64,000 nt of DNA from contig NC_070604.1 of assembly GCF_027172205.1 (NCBI RefSeq), positions 68,279,023 through 68,343,022 on the forward strand, written 5' to 3'. The notes below the pieces were generated by a model, which was not told the DNA's origin, ran no database searches, and saw only the letters and a program-made list of their open reading frames with translations. Both the position numbers and the translations under genes were made by a program. This DNA comes from Podarcis raffonei (lineage: Eukaryota > Chordata > Lepidosauria > Squamata > Lacertidae). Every line of letters starts with the position of its first letter. The stretch's first letter is position 1. This document shows, one piece after another, positions 1-9,739 of the stretch.

Positions 1-959
1 AATCCATTGCCCTAGCTGCCAAACTAAAATACGTTTAGAAACCTGGAAAGAATTTTCCTCCCTTCACACTTGCTGGAATTAAGGAATTCATGGTGGTTAT
101 ATGAACACAAACAACACAGTTGTAGACAAAGTTAGTAAAAACACACTTCCTGTAGAAGTCTGGCTTATGGACTTTGTTTAGCTCACTACAGAATGAAAGA
201 TGAGCCTGGATCAGGCCAATGGCCCATCTAGTCCAGCATCTCCACAGAGGCAAACCAGATGCCTGCAGGAAGCCCATCAAGGGGGCCTGATCACAAGTAA
301 CCCATGTACTGTAATCAATCTGAAACCAGAATCTCTGTTACTTTAATATGTGAAATAACTATGCTTAATAGTTGCTTTAAAATGCAGTTAGCATTTGATA
401 CGTAATTCAGAAAGTAGATTGTGACCATAAAGCACTGTTGACAAGGACACACGTTCTGGCACTTGTAAAATACAAATGTGTAATTAAAACCCCGTTATTC
501 CAATTCAACCCATAAATGATAGAACTGAACCTTTTGATAAATTGTAGTTCAGTGGAGTCTCTGAGCTCTCTTTGAAGTCCCCCCATTTTAAGAACAGTCA
601 AGCGTCCCATCATTAAGCAAGAAAAGGGATTAGATTCAGGATAATTTGAAGAATATCAAAGCTGCTACCCAGGATGTTGAGCCCAAATTTCATCATTCAA
701 CTATGCTTATTTCCAGTTCATGTTGCCTTTCAGAAGTGGTTCAGTAACTTGTTCAACCCACTATGAAGCAGTTCAGATACATTTCGTACAGGTAATCAAA
801 TTCTTTTGAGTGCTACATGAAGTGTAAAATGAGAATATTCAAATGTTTAAAACATGTCATTTCCTTGTACTAGTAACACACCCTACAGAAGTTTGCCATT
901 TCCCTTGACCAGAAGAAAAACAAGCACACGCTAAGCCTTGTTGGTATGCTGCCAAAAAT
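1..959. other. Intergenic DNA left of the LTR element
   Basis: No coding exon is recognised here. The only readable structure is a short old repeat fragment at about 194-290. The last five bases before the LTR element (GGTGC, 960-964) are the left target-site duplication of that insertion. Confidence 0.6.
194..290 (+). repeat. Fragment of a common squamate interspersed repeat
   Basis: The stretch with GGATCAGGCCAATGGCCC and CCAGATGCCTGCAGGAAGCC reads like a reiterated squamate repeat. Related text occurs in intron 2 of both ARMT1 copies (about 29652-29890 and 38985-39315). The family name is not assigned; it may be a LINE or SINE 3' part. Confidence 0.5.
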
Positions 960-964
960 GGTGC

Positions 965-1780
965 TGTCAGGGCTGCCCTAGGTCCCAGCTCACAAAGGAC
1001 CAACGCTGCTTCGTCGTTAAGTATAAAAGTCTTTATTGAAGTTCAGTTTCACTTCCAGAGCCGCAGCGCGCAGCCCCACGTCTAAAGTGTCAGACCACTG
1101 ATGCTCCGTCTGAGTCTCCTCCCCCCTGACACCAATTTAAGATCCTAGCCTTGCTCCACCTTCTCCGCTGCTCCTTCCTCCTCTGGGTCCGCCTGCCCGC
1201 CGGGGTTCCGCCCTTTCTAGCCTCTTCTCCCGCTGATTCCCCTGAGCCTTCTCCCTCCCTCCGGCGGGCTTTAGGAGCTGGTTCCCCATCCGGGTCTCCT
1301 GCTGTTCCGCGCGCCTGCACATTTGAACTTGGCGCGCGCGCCCAGCCAGCAGCTTTCCTCCTGACCGTTTCACTGCTGCTGCCACTGCTTCCCCCTTCGG
1401 GGGGGCTAGCTGCAACTGACCTCCCTTCCGTTCCCCCACTCTCCGATGGAGGTGTGGTCAGCCCTGACTCCCTCTCTGGAGGAGACGCTGGCCCTGACAC
1501 ATGTGACTCCTCCCCCCCACTATGCTCTGGTGGGGAAACTGGTCCCGATCCTCCACTGCTGCTTTGGGGTTCCCCTCTGGCTCCTTGTTTCTGGTGCGTC
1601 CCCCCTGGGACCCCCCTTGCCCTGACCATCGGCGCCCCCTTCTGGGAATCTTCTGATTCGCTGGAGAAGCTCATGGAATCTCTCGGGCCACTGTCATACT
1701 CCCCTACGCTGCCCTCAGATTCTTCCCCTTCGCTCTCCCAATCCTCTCTCCCCAGTGCTCCTGCTCCTGATTCCCTGACA
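965..1780 (-). repeat. 3' LTR of the sushi-type element
   Basis: This LTR is nearly identical to the one at 6837-7653. The minus-strand AATAAA is at 1032-1037. Unusually, the pol reading frame stays open from the internal region through most of this LTR, ending at 1090. Confidence 0.92.
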
Positions 1781-4700
1781 TCCATCCCCCCCTCGAAGCC
1801 CCCCCTTCCCCCCTCCCCCTCTTCGGGTGTGGGTTCCGGGTGCTCCAGTCCTGTGGGTGTGAGTGCGGGATACCATTCTTCCCCCCTGGTGTGTAGCCGG
1901 TCCACTGGATCCGGCCCAACCGCAACGGGCTCGTCGACGTCGATTTCCTCTGCTTCCATCTCTCTGCTGATGTGCTCGAATCCAGGATCCTCCCCCAACA
2001 CGTCCATGTCCTCCCCTCCCCCGGGTACCTCTGGTGAGACTGCTTGCAAAGGTCCCCGCAGCAGCTCCCTGTGCCACCCCACCTCCGGTTGAGTGTCCCA
2101 CCAATAGGAGCGGTCTGTGGCAAACCCCGAGAGAGACCCCTCCGAGGAGCTAGTGTCCGGCGTCATCTCTTCAGCTGATGAAAAACCCTGGAACGTACTG
2201 GCTGACAGTGTGGGTGTGAAGAGCCAGTCGTCGAAAAACTCTGCCGGCATAGGTCTGTGTGGGAAGAGTGCATGGAACTCGTCTTTAAGATAGTGCTCCT
2301 CCACGGCATAGCACGGTACCCACCTGTTGGCACTGGCTGGGGTACCTTCCCTGGCGAGGAGGTATTCCACCCCCTCTTCCCCCCACCTCGAGTCCAAAAT
2401 CTCCGTGACCTCGTTGAGTGGCGTCGCCCTCCGTGACCCCTCCCTCTTCGGAGATTCACTAAGTGTGTCTGGCGCGTTGCCTGTCGCCTGAAACCTGTGG
2501 GGTTCCCTGTAGGGTGTGAGCACTGACCTATGAAAGACTGGGTGCATTCTGGAGCCCTCCGGGAGTGTCAACCGGAAGGCCACTGGATTGATTTGTGCCG
2601 CGACCTGGTAAGGTCCCAGCTGCTTGTGCTTGAGCTTCCTCTTAGCTAGCGTCCTGGCCGGCACTGCCTGGGCTGCTAACCAGACCCAGTCCCCCACCTG
2701 GATGTCCTCCCCGACCCTCCTGTGCTTGTCTGCCTGCATTTTGTAGGCGTGTTTCGCCAGTTCCAATTGCCTTCGGAGTTGCTCGTGGACCTCCTGTAAC
2801 TCTGCTGCTAAGTGCTCTGCTCCCCTTGGCTCCCCCTCCCCCTTCGTCTCTAACCCCGGGAAAGTTCTGGGATGCCGCCCATTATTGGCGAAGAACGGTG
2901 TCACTCCCGTAGACCCGTGCTTCGTGTTGTTGTAGGCAAACTCGGCCAGCGGTAGGTAGTCCACCCAGGTCGAGGGTTGTTGATTGGCGTAGCATCGCAG
3001 GTACTGCTGCATGATGGCGTTGACCCTCTCCGCTTGTCCGTTGGTCTGCGGGTGTCGTGCCGACGCTAAGTTGATCTTGACGTTCAGGATGCCCAGCAGC
3101 TTCTGCCAGAAGCTCGAGACGAATTGGCGACCCCGGTCGGACAGGATGGACCGCGGCAAGCCGTGAGCTTTGAACACGTGGTCTATGAACAGCTTGGCGG
3201 TCTGTTCCGCTGTGGCCACCTTCGCGCACGGAATAAAGTGCGCCATCTTGGTGAACATGTCTACGACCACAAGCACCGCTGTTTTGCCTCGCGAGCTGGG
3301 CAGATCAGTGACAAAGTCCAGGGCCACTCTCTCCCACGGTTCGAGCGGCGTCTGTAGGGGTTCTAGTAGACCCGCCGGCTTCCTGTGTACTGGCTTGGCC
3401 CTTTGGCAGGTGTCACACCTGGAGACGTAATCCGCGACTTCTCCCCTCACCTTGGGCCACCAAAAGTCTCTGGTTACTAATTCCGCCGTTTTGTCCTTGC
3501 CGAAGTGCCCAGCGCTGGGCGCGTCGTGTAGCTGCTGCAAGACTTTCGCGCGGAGGTCGTCTCCGGGCACGTAGAGAGCCCCTTTGCGGATGAGCAGTCC
3601 GTCTCGTATCTGGAACTCGTCGTCCTTCGCTGTGCCTTTTCGCACCTCCTCCATCTTGGATTGTGCGAACGAATCCGTCTGCAGCGCTCGACGCACCGCG
3701 TCCAGGTCCACGGCAGCTGAAGCGCACGCCCACGCTTTCGGTGCGAAAATGTGCTTGGCCGCCACCGGCGCCGCTTCCTCGAGATACTGCGGCTTCCTGG
3801 ATAGTGCATCCGCCATGACGTTGTTGTCTCCCGGGATGTATTCTATCCGGAAATCGAAATCCGCAAAGAACTCCGCCCAGCGGATGTGTCTCTGGTTCAG
3901 GAACCGCGCCGTGCGCCAGTACTCCAGGTTCTTATGGTCCGTGCGGACTTGCACTGTGTGTCTGGCTCCAACGAGGAAGTGCCGCCACGCCTTGAAAGCT
4001 GCATGAATGGCCAGCAACTCCCTGTCCCAGATGGTGTAGTTCTGTTCCGCCTTGCTGAGTTTCCTGGAGTAGAATGCGCACGGCCTCCATTCCCCTTGCG
4101 GATCTTGCTGCAACAGGACGGCCCCCACCGCTCTGTCCGAGGCGTCCGTCTCAACCCTCATTGGTCTGCTGGGGTTTACATGTAGCAGCTGTTCTTCGGA
4201 CACGAAGAGACGCTTGAGTCTCCGAAAGGACTGCTCCGCCTGGTCCGTCCAGGTGAACTTCTTCTTCTTGGAGCTGAGGGTGTCCGTGATGGCCGCCGTC
4301 TCCTTCGCGAACCCTTTGATGAACTTGCGATAAAAGTTGGCGAAGCCGACGAACTTCTGGACCTCCTTCCGATTGCGCGGGCTCTTCCAGTCCAACACCG
4401 CGCGGACCTTGGCGCTGTCCATGGCGAGTCCCTTGTCGGACAGCTTGTAGCCCAGAAAATCCACCTCCGTCATGTCGAACTGGCACTTCTCTAATTTGGC
4501 GTAAAGTCTGTGCTCCCGTAGCCTCTGCAGGACCTCCTTGACGTCCCTCTCGTGAGCCTCCTGCGATTCCGAGAAGATCAGGATGTCGTCCAGGAAGCAG
4601 ACGCACTTCTTGTAGAGGAGTCCCGCTAACACGTGATGCATGAAAGCTTGGAAGGTATGGGAGCCATTTTGCAGACCAAAAGGCATTACGCGATATTCAT

Positions 4701-5670
4701 AGGTGCCTAAAGGTGTAAACATGGCTGTCTTCCACTCATCGCCCTCCCGCATGCGTATAAGGTTGTACGCCCCTCGTAGATCCAACTTGGTGAAGATCCG
4801 TCCCTTCCTCACCGTCGCGAGCAGGTCGTCGATCTTGGGCATGGGGAATGCTGCGGGCTTTGTTTTGGAATTTATGATCCTATAATCAACTATGAGTCTC
4901 CGTTGGGGCGTGTCCTTCTTCTTCACGAAAAACACGGGACTGCCCCCCACTGCTTTAGATTCTTGGATGAACCCCCGCTTCAAGTTGTGATCTATGAACT
5001 CCCTGAGTTCTTGCAGTTCATCTTCAGACATGGAATACAGTTTCCCAGTCGGCAGCGTCGCTCCCGGCAGGAGGTCAATCTTGCAGTCGTAAGGCCTGTG
5101 GGGAGGCAGCTTATCCGCTTCCCTCTCGCAGAAGACCTCCAAAAACTCCTTGTACTTGTTGGGTACCGCTTGCACCATGCCTAGGTGTAGCTGCGGTTCA
5201 TCCTCTTGCCCCTCCTCCTCCTGGCGGGTCTGGATGCAGTGTTCTGCGCAGTAGGAGGAGCAGAAGGTCAACTGCCGCTGGTACCATGCTAATGCCGGGC
5301 TGTGCCTATCCAGCCAACTCATACCCAACACTATGGGCGTGTCCGACAGGTGGGTGACGTTGAAGCTGATGACTTCGCGGTGGTTTCCAATTTGCATCAC
5401 CATCGGTGGTGTTTGCTGTACCACCTCTCCTCCCAGTAGCTTCCTGCCATCGACCGTGACGACGTTTAGGGGCATCGTGGCTGGCATGAGTGCTATGCGA
5501 TGTTGCTTGATAAAGTCCACTCCAATAAAGTCTGCGTTGCTCCCAGAGTCAATGGTTATTGGTACTTGCATGGTGTGCCCATTGGGCAACTGGAGCGATG
5601 CGGTGAGTTGCACCACTGGTTTGGGTGGGAGGGGGTCTGTGGGCTGTAAAATCTCTGGGGACTGCTTCAC
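1090..5670 (-). CDS. pol: pol polyprotein of the sushi-type retrotransposon (PR-RT-RH-IN-chromodomain)
   Basis: An open frame of 1526 codons encodes the replication enzymes. In order: retropepsin with DSG at 41-43; reverse transcriptase with the FLDD active-site box near 360; RNase H starting about VETDASDRAVGAVL; integrase HHCC zinc finger (GHFGKDKTAELV to CDTCQRAK, about 690-740); integrase core with LDFVTDLPSS, LSDRGRQF and HPQTNGQAERVN; a GPY/F-type segment (LGPYQV); and a chromodomain at about 1084-1137 (VTEILDSRW to WVPCYAVEEHYL). A Ser/Gly/Glu-rich tail of about 380 residues follows, of which about the last 230 are encoded inside the 3' LTR. The first codon in this frame is GTG, overlapping the gag end, so expression by frameshift from gag is likely. 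Confidence 0.9.
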   Translation of the reverse strand: MKQSPEILQPTDPLPPKPVVQLTASLQLPNGHTMQVPITIDSGSNADFIGVDFIKQHRIALMPATMPLNVVTVDGRKLLGGEVVQQTPPMVMQIGNHREVISFNVTHLSDTPIVLGMSWLDRHSPALAWYQRQLTFCSSYCAEHCIQTRQEEEGQEDEPQLHLGMVQAVPNKYKEFLEVFCEREADKLPPHRPYDCKIDLLPGATLPTGKLYSMSEDELQELREFIDHNLKRGFIQESKAVGGSPVFFVKKKDTPQRRLIVDYRIINSKTKPAAFPMPKIDDLLATVRKGRIFTKLDLRGAYNLIRMREGDEWKTAMFTPLGTYEYRVMPFGLQNGSHTFQAFMHHVLAGLLYKKCVCFLDDILIFSESQEAHERDVKEVLQRLREHRLYAKLEKCQFDMTEVDFLGYKLSDKGLAMDSAKVRAVLDWKSPRNRKEVQKFVGFANFYRKFIKGFAKETAAITDTLSSKKKKFTWTDQAEQSFRRLKRLFVSEEQLLHVNPSRPMRVETDASDRAVGAVLLQQDPQGEWRPCAFYSRKLSKAEQNYTIWDRELLAIHAAFKAWRHFLVGARHTVQVRTDHKNLEYWRTARFLNQRHIRWAEFFADFDFRIEYIPGDNNVMADALSRKPQYLEEAAPVAAKHIFAPKAWACASAAVDLDAVRRALQTDSFAQSKMEEVRKGTAKDDEFQIRDGLLIRKGALYVPGDDLRAKVLQQLHDAPSAGHFGKDKTAELVTRDFWWPKVRGEVADYVSRCDTCQRAKPVHRKPAGLLEPLQTPLEPWERVALDFVTDLPSSRGKTAVLVVVDMFTKMAHFIPCAKVATAEQTAKLFIDHVFKAHGLPRSILSDRGRQFVSSFWQKLLGILNVKINLASARHPQTNGQAERVNAIMQQYLRCYANQQPSTWVDYLPLAEFAYNNTKHGSTGVTPFFANNGRHPRTFPGLETKGEGEPRGAEHLAAELQEVHEQLRRQLELAKHAYKMQADKHRRVGEDIQVGDWVWLAAQAVPARTLAKRKLKHKQLGPYQVAAQINPVAFRLTLPEGSRMHPVFHRSVLTPYREPHRFQATGNAPDTLSESPKREGSRRATPLNEVTEILDSRWGEEGVEYLLAREGTPASANRWVPCYAVEEHYLKDEFHALFPHRPMPAEFFDDWLFTPTLSASTFQGFSSAEEMTPDTSSSEGSLSGFATDRSYWWDTQPEVGWHRELLRGPLQAVSPEVPGGGEDMDVLGEDPGFEHISREMEAEEIDVDEPVAVGPDPVDRLHTRGEEWYPALTPTGLEHPEPTPEEGEGGRGGFEGGMDVRESGAGALGREDWESEGEESEGSVGEYDSGPRDSMSFSSESEDSQKGAPMVRARGVPGGTHQKQGARGEPQSSSGGSGPVSPPEHSGGEESHVSGPASPPERESGLTTPPSESGGTEGRSVAASPPEGGSSGSSSETVRRKAAGWARAPSSNVQARGTAGDPDGEPAPKARRREGEGSGESAGEEARKGGTPAGRRTQRRKEQRRRWSKARILNWCQGGGDSDGASVV

Positions 5671-6743
5671 TGACTTGCCTGGTTGGGCCCCAGTGGCTCT
5701 GTTTCCAACCAGGCTTCTTCTTCCCCCTGCAGCTGTTTCGGCTGCTCACCTGTTCCCTTTACTGTTGCTGAGGCTGCAGTGTGCTTCTGGAGCCTCTGGG
5801 GACACTCTTTGGCCATGTGCTGTGCACTGTCGCAGATGTAACACTTCCTGGTCCCTCTAGGAGCCTTCCCCTTGACTGCTCCCGGTGTTTGGGCTCTGCT
5901 GGCAGTCTGAGCCCTGGCACCACCAATCTCCATCGGCTCTTCTCCCCTTCCCAAAGGAGGCATGGACAGCGCCCGCCCCGCCTCTCTGGGAAAGAAAGGG
6001 GTTGTCCTGGCTGGGGTGCTTGCCTTACGTCCTTCCTCCCTGCTCCAAGGGCGTCCTTCCAGGCGCACACCAATTGCCAACGCTCTTTGGGCAACTTCTT
6101 GGGTACTTTGGGGTCGTTCCCCTCTTGCCAGCTCATCTTTCACCTCTCCACTTAGCCCCTCCCAGAACAGGTCTCTGACAGCAATAGAGTCCTTCTCCCA
6201 GCCCAGCACGTTCAGTAAGGCAAAAAAGCGCGAGTGATATTGCCTCACCGTCGCTTTCCCTTGCTGTAGTCCATGCATTTCCCTCCGAGCAATATCTACA
6301 TCTACCGTAGATTTAAAGCAAGCGTCCATAGCTTTGATAAATGCATCGGAATCTTTGAGGGCGGGGTCTTTTTCGCGCCACAAATTCCGCAGCCACGCTT
6401 TTGCTTCCCCATGCAAATGAGTGATTATGAAGCCCACCTTCTCTTCCTCATCTCTAAAGTCTTTCCGAAGCAAATTGAGCGCGTAAACCACGTCAGCTCT
6501 GAAGTTAGGGTATTGCTGCAGGTTCCCATCAAAGTGGGCTACTAGGCTGCCCCCCCTCTTCCCGAGGCCAACTCCCTCCGGTTTGGGTCCTGGCAGCCCC
6601 TCTTTCCCCCAACGGTCCCACCTGGCCTGCAGATCCCGGCAGAGCGCTACTGCTTCTTCTTCTCTTTTCCTGGATGCCGCTACTTCTGCGTAAAGCGTCG
6701 TGACTGCTTCTTGCAGTTCTTTCACCTGGCTCTCTGTAGTCAT
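5667..6743 (-). CDS. gag: gag of the sushi-type retrotransposon
   Basis: This is a 358-residue Gag-like structural protein, starting at the first ATG after the primer-binding site. Residues about 1-45 form a coiled coil (MTTESQVKELQEAV and on). A capsid-like retrotransposon gag region follows, including HFDGNLQQYPNFRADVVYAL and LHGEAKAWLRNLW. Near residues 298-311 a CCHC zinc knuckle (CYICDSAQHMAKEC) provides nucleic-acid binding. The pol frame begins in the -1 frame right at the end of gag (overlap of a few bases). Frameshifting or re-initiation is the usual route to pol in this family. The same family gave rise to the domesticated mammalian PEG10/RTL genes, but this copy sits in an obvious mobile element. 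Confidence 0.88.
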   Translation of the reverse strand: MTTESQVKELQEAVTTLYAEVAASRKREEEAVALCRDLQARWDRWGKEGLPGPKPEGVGLGKRGGSLVAHFDGNLQQYPNFRADVVYALNLLRKDFRDEEEKVGFIITHLHGEAKAWLRNLWREKDPALKDSDAFIKAMDACFKSTVDVDIARREMHGLQQGKATVRQYHSRFFALLNVLGWEKDSIAVRDLFWEGLSGEVKDELARGERPQSTQEVAQRALAIGVRLEGRPWSREEGRKASTPARTTPFFPREAGRALSMPPLGRGEEPMEIGGARAQTASRAQTPGAVKGKAPRGTRKCYICDSAQHMAKECPQRLQKHTAASATVKGTGEQPKQLQGEEEAWLETEPLGPNQASQ

Positions 6744-6823
6744 CTTTGCCTATCTTCGTGAGCTCGCAAAACACCAAGTCTTGCCCCTCGCTGCACCAAC
6801 TCACGCTGCGAGGTTTTTATAGG

Positions 6824-6836
6824 AGACGGAGCATAC
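6824..6836 (-). other. Primer-binding site, self-priming type
   Basis: Directly after the 5' LTR the minus strand reads GT then ATGCTCCGTCT (6834-6824). This is not an obvious tRNA 3'-end complement. It is an exact 11-nt complement of AGACGGAGCAT inside the LTR at 6983-6973. Tf1 and the vertebrate sushi elements are known to prime from the 5' end of their own RNA in this way. Confidence 0.65.
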
Positions 6837-7653
6837 TGTCAGGGCTGCCCTAGGTCCCAGCTCACAAAGGACCAACGCTGCTTCGTCGTTAAGTATAAAA
6901 GTCTTTATTGAAGTTCAGTTTCACTTCCAGAGCCGCAGCGCGCAGCCCCACGTCTAAAGTGTCAGACCACTGATGCTCCGTCTGAGTCTCCTCCCCCCTG
7001 ACACCAATTTAAGATCCTAGCCTTGCTCCACCTTCTCCGCTGCTCCTTCCTCCTCTGGGTCCGCCTGCCCGCCGGGGTTCCGCCCTTTCTAGCCTCTTCT
7101 CCCGCTGATTCCCCTGAGCCTTCTCCCTCCCTCCGGCGGGCTTTAGGAGCTGGTTCCCCATCCGGGTCTCCTGCTGTTCCGCGCGCCTGCACATTTGAAC
7201 TTGGCGCGCGCGCCCAGCCAGCAGCTTTCCTCCTGACCGTTTCACTGCTGCTGCCACTGCTTCCCCCTTCGGGGGGGGCTAGCTGCAACTGACCTCCCTT
7301 CCGTTCCCCCACTCTCCGATGGAGGCGTGGTCAGCCCTGACTCCCTCTCTGGAGGAGACGCTGGCCCTGACACATGTGACTCCTCCCCCCCACTATGCTC
7401 TGGTGGGGAAACTGGTCCCGATCCTCCACTGCTGCTTTGGGGTTCCCCTCTGGCTCCTTGTTTCTGGTGCGTCCCCCCTGGGACCCCCCTTGCCCTGACC
7501 ATCGGCGCCCCCTTCTGGGAATCTTCTGATTCGCTGGAGAAGCTCATGGAATCTCTCGGGCCACTGTCATACTCCCCTACGCTGCCCTCAGATTCTTCCC
7601 CTTCGCTCTCCCAATCCTCTCTCCCCAGTGCTCCTGCTCCTGATTCCCTGACA
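6837..7653 (-). repeat. 5' LTR of the sushi-type element
   Basis: On the minus strand this LTR lies upstream of gag. It starts and ends with the short inverted repeat TGTCAG/CTGACA. It carries a TTAAAT TATA-like box near 7006-7013, a predicted RNA start near 6983 and an AATAAA signal (minus strand) at about 6904-6909. It matches the 3' LTR almost base for base. Confidence 0.92.
6973..7013 (-). promoter_or_regulatory. Predicted LTR promoter and RNA start
   Basis: On the minus strand a TTAAATT box (7013-7006) sits about 25 bases before AGACGGAGCAT (6983-6973). That 11-mer is the reverse complement of the primer-binding site. In the Tf1/sushi group the self-primer is the very 5' end of the RNA, which would put the start at about 6983. 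Spacing and complementarity agree, but no transcript evidence was available. Confidence 0.5.
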
Positions 7654-8064
7654 GGTGCCCTTGTTCTCTCCCTCTCATGTAGCATTTTAGGTACTCTGCA
7701 TGCAATGAAGCACTATGATGAGTGTTTCCCAGCTCCCTCTTCAAATGTCTGGCTGTCAGTGGTGGTGGGAGAAACTCGTAATAACCTATCAAATTGCAAG
7801 TGTACTTGTAACACTACAGCAGGGAGATTTTGCCATGTGAATGCTGTTTTCGGGGGGCGTACTGCTGGAGTGGGCCACCCTCGGTCTGCTTTTGTGTGTT
7901 CCCTAGAGCTATCTGATTTATTTTCCTCGTACTTGTACTTGTTGTGATGAGGAGAGAAAACACTGAGTGAGAAGAGGAAGAAATATATATTACCACAACC
8001 ATTTCTTGCACGCACGCACACACAAACACATTCATATTCCCCTACCTCCAAAGCAGTATGTGAC

Positions 8065-8242
8065 TAGTGGCGTAGCGTGGGGGGTGCAGGGGGGCCGGCC
8101 GCACCGGGCGCAACATCTGGGGTTAGGGCAAATCCACGGGTTAGGGGGCGCAAATCCATGGGTTACGGGGCGCAAATCCACGGGTTAGGGGGCACAAATT
8201 ACTTGCCTTGCCCCGGGTGCTGACAACCCACGCTACGCCACT
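8065..8242. mobile_element. hAT-like non-autonomous element with internal minisatellite
   Basis: The ends are TAGTGGCGTAGCGTGG and CCCACGCTACGCCACT, an almost perfect inverted repeat. A 9-bp direct repeat GTATGTGAC flanks it at 8056-8064 and 8243-8251. The interior has three to four tandem copies of a unit of about 22 bp around CGCAAATCCACGGGTTAGGG. There is no coding capacity. Confidence 0.8.
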
Positions 8243-8665
8243 GTATGTGACACTTGAGGGGGGGGAATTGCCCACTCCTGGTGTACTTCAAAATGCATAA
8301 AACCACAAAGTTTGACTTAGGGGAAAAAAAGATGATGAAATATTTTATTACTATTAGCTATAATTTGACCACATACTTCCTTTAGGATCCCAGGGCAACA
8401 AATAGATAGGCAGTTAAAATCTTGAAGGGATACAAAACAGTATCAGCAAAACAATTTAAAATACATAATTCACGGTACAGACAAGGAAGAACATGTCATT
8501 AGCCGTTTTCACCCTTCCTCAAAGATCCAGATAAACAAGTAGGCCTTTAGCTGTCAGTGGAATGATAATTGTGCAGGGAAACTAACTCTTAGGAGAAGAT
8601 CCATAGGGTGCCACAGTGGAGAAAACCATATTCCCATGTTTTCATTTTGACAAAGCCTGTTGGTT

Positions 8666-8750
8666 GGAGATTTCAAGTAGGACTAAGACATCTGTAAACA
8701 TTTTGATGAAATTTATGCCTACACATTTATTAGTCCCACTTGAAATCTCC
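8666..8750. repeat. Imperfect inverted repeat (hairpin)
   Basis: The arm 8666-8686 (GGAGATTTCAAGTAGGACTAA) pairs with 8730-8750 at 20 of 21 positions, with a loop of about 43 bases. It may be the remains of a palindromic element; other origins cannot be excluded. Confidence 0.6.
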
Positions 8751-9739
8751 CACAAGCAAACTTGATAACTGTTGCTCCTTGGAGAAGTAGGTTAAAGTCA
8801 ATCTGAACTAGCTAGGTGCTTCTGACTGAAGAGACCATCATATTTATTGCATCATCTGGATAGAAATTTTGGGGTCATTCCAAATTTGAATATGGTTTAT
8901 TTAGATCAGGACAGCGAAATAACTAATCAGGAAGAAACTGTTTGTACTTGGTGTGGGGAGTTGAGATAAATGCAGGATAACTTGCTTTCTGAGTCCTTTT
9001 TCCAATTTCCTACAAAATACATTCTCTTTTGTCCATGTCTCTAGAGTTAGAAGAGACAAATGCTCTCTCATCCTCAAAAGAATCTCCTAACTTCCTGGGA
9101 CAGTTACTGGTTTTTCTGTTTATGGATTCAGTTTCAAGACTGAACCAGTTCATCAGTTTGGGCTCCTACTTCTGGCCCAGGCCAAGAGCCAGTTTATACT
9201 TGGCAGTGTAACATGGACATGTTTTTCCTGAGCTGTTCCTACGTATGCTGCGGACGGGGGAAAACATGTTTAAATCTTTCCCTATTTAAAAAACTGCACA
9301 AAACAAATTAGCATGTTTGGGAGAAGAGTTCAGCCTATTTTTCTCCCAACACACTTATTTTTCTATGGATAACTTATTCCCCACATACACAGTAGTACAA
9401 TACTGGAAGCGCTTCCCTCAATTCTGGCAAATGTGTCACAGTTGTGGCAAAATACGCACCACACAGTGAGACATAACCCATATAAAAGCCTTATTTTACA
9501 TGGCACAGACTACTGCATCGTTACATAATTTCCTGCTATACAGCAGATAAAAAAACTGCAAGTGTGGGTACAGCTTTAGTAAGCCAGTCTTTGGTTGTCT
9601 GCTTTCTAAACAAAGGTACAATATCTTAAAGAAGGATCAATATACTCTGAATCATGATTTCTTGGAAACAATCCCCAATTCAAGCTTTGGTCTAACCTCA
9701 GTGAATTCAATTGTTTCGTTAGCAGCAAGTGTCCATACA

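Larger units (their letters stand above)
965..7653 (-). mobile_element. Ty3/gypsy chromovirus, Tf1/sushi-type LTR retrotransposon (looks whole)
   Basis: This is a 6.7-kb LTR retrotransposon on the minus strand. Two LTRs of about 816 bp (965-1780 and 6837-7653) begin TGTCAGGG and end CCCTGACA, and are flanked by a perfect 5-bp duplication GGTGC (960-964 and 7654-7658). Between them lie a gag frame with a CCHC knuckle and a pol frame with protease, reverse transcriptase, RNase H, integrase and a chromodomain. The chromodomain and the self-priming signal (see the primer-binding site) place it with the Tf1/sushi branch of Metaviridae. No envelope frame is seen. The LTRs look almost identical by eye, so the insertion is very recent, and the element looks whole. 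Its GC-rich composition differs sharply from the AT-rich host flanks. Confidence 0.93.
7659..9739. other. Intergenic DNA between the LTR element and the RMND1 3' end
   Basis: No coding exon is recognised. It holds a short CA-rich patch near 8008-8030, a hAT-like small element at 8065-8242 and an imperfect hairpin at 8666-8750. Part of the right side may be RMND1 3' untranslated sequence, since the first minus-strand AATAAA below the stop is at 9740-9745. Confidence 0.55.

Noticed and set aside
1151-2092. Plus-strand frame of 313 codons over the LTR
   Set aside because: It is a low-complexity Ser/Pro shadow antisense to the pol tail and repeats in the other LTR.
6962-7685. Minus-strand frames of 116 and 147 codons at the 5' LTR
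   Set aside because: They are the LTR copy of the pol tail; no start or context makes them separate genes.
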